Below are positions 6,402 through 10,328 of a stretch of DNA of 10,328 nucleotides, one piece after another; positions within the stretch are counted from its first letter, which is position 1; each line of letters starts with the position of its first letter. The stretch is from Calditrichota bacterium. GTDB taxonomy: Bacteria > Zhuqueibacterota > Zhuqueibacteria > Zhuqueibacterales > Geothermadaptataceae. Below the pieces are notes generated by a model. That model was not told the DNA's origin. It made no database searches and saw only the letters and a program-made list of their open reading frames with translations. A program made the position numbers and the translations under genes. The stretch covers positions 1-10,328 of the forward strand of contig QQUM01000019.1 in NCBI GenBank assembly GCA_008501545.1, read 5' to 3'.

Positions 6402-7742
6402 TTAATACAATTTCACCAGATTTGAACCCGGATAATAATGCAGGATTATTTCCTCGGTGCTGTAATTTTCAAGTGCCATACCAAGAGCTCCAATTTGACA
6501 GAGTCCGGCGCCATGTCCCCATCCAGCGCCGCGAATATGAAACTGTTCCGGTAGCGCACCCTGAGGTGGTGATGATGTAATGTGAATGGCAGAACTGTAG
6601 AGGAATTTTGCGTGTAATGCCGCCCGAATGGCAACATCGCCCTGTACAGTCTTTTTTTGTTTCTCACCCATTTTATCAATATAAACAATGTCAATGCTTT
6701 TCAGCCGCCCGGAACCACCGCGCTGTCCTGTTGTTATGGCGGCTATTTTGTCAGCGCCAAGCGAGAGTGTCCTGTTGAGTTCGGCTGTCATTTCCAGTTG
6801 AGAAAAACGCACTTCCCAACGGTAATAGTGGCCTTCTTCATCAACCCCACCGAGGTACCTTATGAGCTCGTTTTCCGGTATGGTTTTGGGACTGCAAAAA
6901 CTGTTGGGGACCGTTTCCAACCAGTGCCGCATGGCATCATTGGAACGCAAATCAACTTTCTGTTCAGAATCATCAACGATGTCCCGTTTGACTTGCATGT
7001 AGGCCAGGTCGCCACCGCCCCAAATTGTGTCAAACGACTCCATCATGCCACCGCAGCTCTTTGAATACCGCGCATCGCAAATGGCACCTTTGTACATCGC
7101 CACGATTCCGTGGGAATTTTGTGCGCCGGTAATACTCTGTTCCGTTAAAAAATTGGTTCCCTGATAACGCTGGCAACAGTCGTCGTTGCACACATCCATA
7201 CCCAAATGCCGGTGTTTTTTTTCCACATTTGCCAGCATCCACGAGCGTGCTGCAATTGTCTGTGCCTCGATCAGCGCCGGTGGGCACGCAGCACCCATTT
7301 CTGAAGTTGCAACACACATAAGGTAGTGCTCAAAAGAAACGTGATTTATCAGTACAAGTGTATTGTCAATAAATTTTATTTCGAGATCCCCGGGAAGATA
7401 AACACCTATTTTTTTCCGCCAATGAAAACCACGCCCAGCAACTACATCATGCACCAAAATCCCTGCATTCTGCTGCATATGGCATTCACCAACCTGACGA
7501 ATAAAAAGAGATTCCCCATTCAATTCAACATCGTCTCCGATGCGTAACTGCACCTTATTTATTGCCAGGGAAAATGTTAATGTTGTTTCGTTTTTTAAAT
7601 CGACAACGTACGCATCATTCGCTGAGACGTTGTAGTCCGCCATTGGAATATCCACAACGACTTGTTGAATATTGTCTTCAGGGAGGATGATGCCAACACT
7701 TAAATCCGGTTCGCTTTGTGGTATAACATGCTCACTTAACAT
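6402..7742 (-). CDS. SpoIID/LytB-domain protein, no signal peptide
   Basis: This 446-residue protein is related to SpoIID, a lytic transglycosylase that cuts peptidoglycan glycan strands stripped of stem peptides, and to LytB amidase enhancers. The domain starts near residue 125: FEHYLMCVATSEMG contains Glu148, aligning with the catalytic Glu of SpoIID, followed by EAQTIAARSWML. YSKSCGGMMESFDTIWGG (226-243) matches the conserved second motif, and GAGWGHGAGLCQIGALGMA (405-423) the C-terminal signature. Residues 13-35 (LSVGIILPEDN...) form a leading beta segment. There is no export signal, and an in-frame stop lies just upstream of the ATG, so none was missed. A Cys-rich patch CNDDCC (185-190) adds to at least eight other Cys. 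The ATG has GAGGA nine bases before it. No sporulation genes are nearby. Family secure; location and substrate unclear. Confidence 0.93.
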   Translation of the reverse strand: MLSEHVIPQSEPDLSVGIILPEDNIQQVVVDIPMADYNVSANDAYVVDLKNETTLTFSLAINKVQLRIGDDVELNGESLFIRQVGECHMQQNAGILVHDVVAGRGFHWRKKIGVYLPGDLEIKFIDNTLVLINHVSFEHYLMCVATSEMGAACPPALIEAQTIAARSWMLANVEKKHRHLGMDVCNDDCCQRYQGTNFLTEQSITGAQNSHGIVAMYKGAICDARYSKSCGGMMESFDTIWGGGDLAYMQVKRDIVDDSEQKVDLRSNDAMRHWLETVPNSFCSPKTIPENELIRYLGGVDEEGHYYRWEVRFSQLEMTAELNRTLSLGADKIAAITTGQRGGSGRLKSIDIVYIDKMGEKQKKTVQGDVAIRAALHAKFLYSSAIHITSSPPQGALPEQFHIRGAGWGHGAGLCQIGALGMALENYSTEEIILHYYPGSNLVKLY

Positions 7743-7787
7743 AATGAAAATTCCTCAGTTATTGATTCGTGCGGGAATCTACAAATC

Positions 7788-7815
7788 ACAGGAAGTGAAA
7801 GCAATCCTTTCCTGT
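7788..7815. repeat. Inverted repeat in the divergent promoter region
   Basis: ACAGGAA (7788-7794) and TTCCTGT (7809-7815) are perfect inverted copies with a 14-base spacer. They lie about 45-75 bases upstream of the SpoIID-type gene and some 220 bases from the plus-strand small gene. The centre-to-centre spacing of 21 bases is two helical turns, which would suit a dimeric repressor or activator, but no partner regulator is visible. Confidence 0.35.
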
Positions 7816-7956
7816 ATATTCTAAAACATTGCTTGCCTGCGAAGGAAAGATCCGGCAGCGTCCTGGTGGAAAATAAAAACGAATCTTTATTAAAGTGAAC
7901 CTTTTGTTTTTATTCTATTTTCATTCCTTCACAAATTCGATCCAGATTGCATTTTA

Positions 7957-7986
7957 TTGTTTTGCGACCGATCAATAATTCATAAT
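7957..7986 (+). promoter_or_regulatory. Candidate sigma-70-type promoter for the 76-residue gene
   Basis: TTGTTT (7957-7962) and CATAAT (7981-7986) are 18 bases apart. The second box matches five of six TATAAT positions; the first matches only TTG. A start site near 7993 would leave a leader of about 40 bases before the ATG at 8035. The surrounding 7743-8034 region is A/T-rich and divergent, so promoters are expected here. If the organism uses a Bacteroidota-type sigma factor this match means less. Confidence 0.25.
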
Positions 7987-8020
7987 AAATCGAACAAGAC
8001 AGTGTCACAGAAAAGTAAGC

Positions 8021-8025
8021 AGGAG
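8021..8025 (+). promoter_or_regulatory. Ribosome binding site that sets the start of the 76-residue gene
   Basis: AGGAG, nine bases before the ATG at 8035. The open frame begins 78 bases earlier at an ATG (7957) with no such signal and inside the candidate promoter, so the later ATG is preferred. Confidence 0.75.
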
Positions 8026-8034
8026 CCCAAAAAA

Positions 8035-8265
8035 ATGTGGATAAAATCAAAAGATGCAGGATTAATCAACCTGCAAACAATTGAGTCGATTTCGATCGTA
8101 CCAAAACGCGAAGCCGGTGATATCATTGCGATCTCAGCCGCAAATTATTCGCAAAACGGGGAAAACAAATACATTATTTTTTCGGGTTCTCTGGATGAAT
8201 GTGAAATCACAATGGCGGAAATTGAGGCGACAATTGTTGCGAAGGCTCCCCTGCTCGAGCTTTAA
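8035..8265 (+). CDS. Small conserved-looking protein of unknown function (76 residues)
   Basis: The protein begins MWIKSKDAGLINLQTIESI and has alternating hydrophobic residues suggesting four or five beta strands (GLINLQTIESISIV, GDIIAISAANY, KYIIFSG), ending in one amphipathic helix (LDECEITMAEIEATIVAKA). This pattern recurs in small hypothetical proteins whose start resembles W-I-x-x-x-x-G-x-x-N-L and which may be compact single-domain folds, but I know of no assigned function. There is no signal peptide, membrane segment or Cys cluster (one Cys only). It is the only plus-strand gene in the right half of the window. Its TAA stop shares bases with the TAA of the DUF3820 gene on the other strand, so the two transcripts must overlap at their 3' ends unless they stop inside the neighbour. 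Coding is supported by a good ribosome site. Confidence 0.8.
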   Translation: MWIKSKDAGLINLQTIESISIVPKREAGDIIAISAANYSQNGENKYIIFSGSLDECEITMAEIEATIVAKAPLLEL

Positions 8266-8495
8266 TGCTTGTGTAGTTTTTTGATGAGTGGAACGAGCAA
8301 TTCATCAAGGCCATTCTGCTTGATTTCGTGCATCGTGCTGAGCAGCATACCAAGCCTTCCATTTGGAAAACCATTTCGGCTAAACCATTCCAGATAATGC
8401 GACGGCAGTTGATAAATATAGCGATCCTTATATTTCCCAAAAGGCATTGGTGTAATCACAATATCGTGTAAAATTTTTCCGTCCGGTTCAGTCAA
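8262..8495 (-). CDS. DUF3820 family protein (77 residues)
   Basis: Residues 17-63 carry the full DUF3820 signature: MPFGKYKDRYIYQLPSHYLEWF, then GFPNGRLGMLLSTMHEIKQNGL. The family is widespread, short and mostly alpha-helical. It has been labelled a putative quorum-sensing-regulated virulence factor, and a related domain is found at the C-terminus of exonuclease X-type proteins, which hints at nucleic-acid binding, but no activity is established. The start is TTG at 8495, which leaves a normal 16-residue lead before MPFGKY; the only later Met before the domain is Met17 itself. The upstream sugar-binding gene stops 14 bases before this start on the same strand, so they are probably cotranscribed, although the functions do not suggest a link. 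Its stop overlaps that of the convergent 76-residue gene. Confidence 0.88.
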   Translation of the reverse strand: MTEPDGKILHDIVITPMPFGKYKDRYIYQLPSHYLEWFSRNGFPNGRLGMLLSTMHEIKQNGLDELLVPLIKKLHKH

Positions 8496-8509
8496 CGTGC
8501 TTTTCTCAC

Positions 8510-9649
8510 TTAATTTTCAAAAATATCACGCAATACATCCCAAATCGATTCTTTGTCCTGGTATTTTAACTCTATGTATTCCGATTCATTATATTGGAAG
8601 CGCGAAGATGTCGTTATGCCAACAGGCCCGTCGTAGATGCCACCTCCCAAATGGCCATCATACACACGAACATCTATTGTGTTTTCACCACCAAAATGAA
8701 TAATTTCCGGCGGAATGTCATAAATCCGCACAATGAGATAAGTATCGCCCAGGTCGGATTGCTCAATATAGCGTGAGAAAAAACCGGTTCTGCCAATGAG
8801 GTGCCCATTGATATAGGTTTCATCAAAATCATCAATTCTCCCCAACACCAAAATAAGCGCTTCCCCTTTAAATTGCGCCGGTATCACAACCGATTTTCGA
8901 TACCAGCCGAAACCATCATAATTTCCAAAGCCTTGCTCATCCCAATATTTTGGAACAAAAACACGGTGCCAATTCTGACTGTTTTCATTTATAAAATCAT
9001 TAGGCAAATCGTAATCGATCGTTTTAAATTGCCACTCGCCACTTAAGGGAATGAGCATGGAGGTATCGACAAAAATACCGATTTTGCTACCGTTGACGAT
9101 GCCACCATTTAGATACCGGTCATAAACCCGCACAGCAATAACGTTTTCTGAATTGAATTTAATATATTCAGCCGGTACGATATAATTACGAAATTGATCA
9201 AAAGCCGTTCCTTTCCCGGGTGGAAAATCACCGGAACGACCGACAAAATGACCGTTTATCCAAACTTCATCGGAATCATCTATATAGCCCAGCATCAGGC
9301 TGTAAATTTCATGCTTTTTCCCGGACATGCGAAATACTTTACGGTACCAGGCAATACCATCATATCCGGCATAACCTTCATCTTCCCAATCAGCTGGTAC
9401 AAACATGTCTGACCAGGCTGAATCATTGTACGCGGCATCGCTCCACTGACTTTCATCGCCGATGGCGAATTTCCAAACACCGCGCAGATCAACTATTTTC
9501 TCATACCTGTTGAAATCCTGAGGTTCGTTGCTCCATAAATTCGGTGCGGAAAAGCGCAAGATGATTAACAAGCTGAAAGCACTAAAACACAACTTTTTTC
9601 CGGCTTTCACGCTCTCTGCAATTTTGCGATGAAAAGTCAACTGGTTCAT
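8510..9649 (-). CDS. Exported protein with two tandem GH2-like sugar-binding jelly-roll domains
   Basis: This 379-residue protein holds two copies of a galactose-binding-like beta-sandwich of the type found at the N-terminus of family 2 glycoside hydrolases (beta-galactosidase, glucuronidase). Copy 1 is about residues 54-195 and copy 2 about 201-347. Matching landmarks are LRGVWKF / LSGEWQF, VPADWEDEGYAGYDGIAWYRK / VPKYWDEQGFGNYDGFGWYRK, YIDDSDEVWINGHFVGRSG / RIDDFDETYINGHLIGRTG and VRVYDRYLNGGI / VRVYDGHLGGGI. No catalytic TIM barrel follows, so it is a binding or structural protein, not a complete hydrolase. A basic N-terminus with a hydrophobic stretch (20-37) looks like a signal peptide or anchor, placing it in the periplasm or on the surface. 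The ATG at 9649 has a weak GAG ribosome site. The ligand is not predictable. DUF3820 follows 14 bases downstream. Confidence 0.92.
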   Translation of the reverse strand: MNQLTFHRKIAESVKAGKKLCFSAFSLLIILRFSAPNLWSNEPQDFNRYEKIVDLRGVWKFAIGDESQWSDAAYNDSAWSDMFVPADWEDEGYAGYDGIAWYRKVFRMSGKKHEIYSLMLGYIDDSDEVWINGHFVGRSGDFPPGKGTAFDQFRNYIVPAEYIKFNSENVIAVRVYDRYLNGGIVNGSKIGIFVDTSMLIPLSGEWQFKTIDYDLPNDFINENSQNWHRVFVPKYWDEQGFGNYDGFGWYRKSVVIPAQFKGEALILVLGRIDDFDETYINGHLIGRTGFFSRYIEQSDLGDTYLIVRIYDIPPEIIHFGGENTIDVRVYDGHLGGGIYDGPVGITTSSRFQYNESEYIELKYQDKESIWDVLRDIFEN

Positions 9650-9743
9650 TTTCTCAGTTCTTTATTTTTAGAATGCCTGTCACTTTCACAATCAACGGAT
9701 TGTAGACTGCAATGCATTTTGTTGGTACAAAAAGCAATCGAGT

Positions 9744-9879
9744 CCATCCGGCATTGCGCCCATTTTCAAATATTTTATCTGGAAATCTACGCTTGTTCGA
9801 GGCAGAACAAACTGGCGTTCGTCTAAAAATCTCGTTAAGCCGAAAGCCGTTAATCACGAAATGGCGCTCTGCCGGATGG
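9744..9879. repeat. 136-base segment bounded by imperfect inverted repeats, with an internal palindrome
   Basis: CCATCCGGCA (9744-9753) is the exact inverted copy of TGCCGGATGG (9870-9879). After a two-base mismatch the match resumes with GCGCC (9756-9760) and GGCGC (9863-9867), then CATTTTC and GAAAT with small gaps, giving arms of about 22-24 bases. Inside, TTGTTC (9793-9798) and GAACAA (9805-9810) form a perfect 6-bp palindrome with a six-base spacer. The segment fills about half of the gap between the right-edge gene and the sugar-binding gene. Open frames cross it on both strands but look non-coding. It could be a MITE-like repeat, a structured RNA or a long-range hairpin. No flanking target duplication was evident. 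Confidence 0.45.
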
Positions 9880-9906
9880 TCAGGAATCAACTCCGCTTCA
9901 GCAAAT

Positions 9907-10328
9907 CTATTGCGCGGCAACACTGGTTTTACCCTTTCTAATAACTTTTGCCAGCATAACTTTGGTTAAATCATCAAATACAGGCACATTTTGTTCATAT
10001 ACATTTTCCCGGATATTATGCAGGTATTCAAAATCCTGCAGCCATTCGGCTTTTTTCAAAAACGTGGCAACGAGAAATGCTTTGTAGCGCACATTTTCAG
10101 TTTGTCCACCAAGGACCAACTCATCAACTTTATCTTGGAGTTGTGCCATGTTTTTATACGGAAAGTTTACTTTCAATTGCAATACGCAAACAAGACTGGA
10201 TTCGATTATACCGTCATTTTCTGTGTCAAGATTATGCGCATAAGAATTCACGATCCGTGTCCAATGTTTTTCGATATTTTCTTTTGTCCGCTTGGTCGCA
10301 TTACGCTGCTGTGCATTTAAAAGAACAG
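9907..10328 (-). CDS. Unknown protein, C-terminal part (5' end outside window)
   Basis: The frame stays open from its TAA stop at 9907 to the right edge, giving 139 visible residues; the start lies beyond the window. The GTG at 10251 is not a convincing start because the upstream 25 codons continue in the same protein-like style (NAQQRNATKRTKENIEKHWT). The sequence looks helical, with alternating polar and hydrophobic residues (KNMAQLQDKVDELVLGG, YKAFLVATFLKKAEWLQDFEYL) and a basic tail (KVIRKGKTSVAAQ). There is no membrane segment or motif that I recognise, so no function is proposed. It lies upstream of the sugar-binding gene on the same strand but 257 bases away, so cotranscription is uncertain. 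Confidence 0.78.
   Translation of the reverse strand, partial: VLLNAQQRNATKRTKENIEKHWTRIVNSYAHNLDTENDGIIESSLVCVLQLKVNFPYKNMAQLQDKVDELVLGGQTENVRYKAFLVATFLKKAEWLQDFEYLHNIRENVYEQNVPVFDDLTKVMLAKVIRKGKTSVAAQ

Noticed and set aside
6657..7064. Open frame of 135 codons on the plus strand opposite the SpoIID-type gene
   Set aside because: It is antisense to clear SpoIID motifs and has no recognisable content.
9654..9923. Open frames on both strands across the 9650-9906 gap (also 9712-9969 on the plus strand)
   Set aside because: Both overlap a neighbouring gene or the inverted-repeat element, lack ribosome sites and have basic, unstructured composition.
1..10328. CRISPR array, tRNA or rRNA genes, riboswitches, transposase or phage genes
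   Set aside because: Read by eye on both strands; no regularly spaced repeats, no tRNA-like cloverleaf and no such proteins were seen. A covariance-model scan would be needed to exclude weak RNA elements.

Overview
This is a bacterial chromosomal window of moderate G+C content, judged by eye. It shows no mobile-element genes, no CRISPR array and no recognisable tRNA or rRNA. The gene families, including an NtrC-type regulator with its kinase, the histidine-kinase H-box wording LTHEIMNSITPI, a SpoIID/LytB protein without a leader and a duplicated glycosidase-like jelly-roll protein, are ones I associate with the FCB group and its relatives (Bacteroidota, Ignavibacteriota, Calditrichota or nearby candidate phyla). 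That placement is a weak inference; no marker gene fixes it.

Layout, left to right. Positions 1-1892 (+) hold the end of a sigma-54-dependent NtrC-family response regulator, then a membrane histidine kinase that is probably its partner. After a 201-base gap comes a large class V aminotransferase / cysteine-desulfurase-like enzyme at 2094-3563 (+). From 3625 to 7742 all genes lie on the minus strand. In transcription order they are a SpoIID/LytB peptidoglycan-cleavage-like protein, an orphan coiled-coil protein, an iron-type superoxide dismutase (sodB) followed by a likely terminator, and a DCC-family (DUF393) thiol-disulfide protein. A 292-base divergent promoter region follows, then a 76-residue plus-strand gene at 8035-8265. 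Its stop codon overlaps, in the opposite direction, the stop of a DUF3820 gene (8262-8495, -). Upstream of DUF3820 on the same strand and 14 bases away lies an exported protein made of two tandem glycoside-hydrolase-2-like sugar-binding domains (8510-9649, -). The window ends with a minus-strand gene cut by the right edge (9907-10328); its frame stays open to the last base.

Functionally this looks like ordinary housekeeping and accessory content rather than one dedicated system. There is a two-component regulatory pair, sulfur and PLP chemistry, an oxidative-stress segment (SOD plus a DCC protein), and cell-envelope or carbohydrate-related proteins. The most unexplained signals are in non-coding DNA. 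The gap at 6120-6401 has three inverted repeats, one with interlocked arms that could form a pseudoknot or two competing hairpins. The gap at 9650-9906 holds a 136-base segment bounded by imperfect inverted repeats of about 22 bases with an internal palindrome, possibly a MITE-like or structured-RNA element. No stretch longer than 300 bases lacks a gene.
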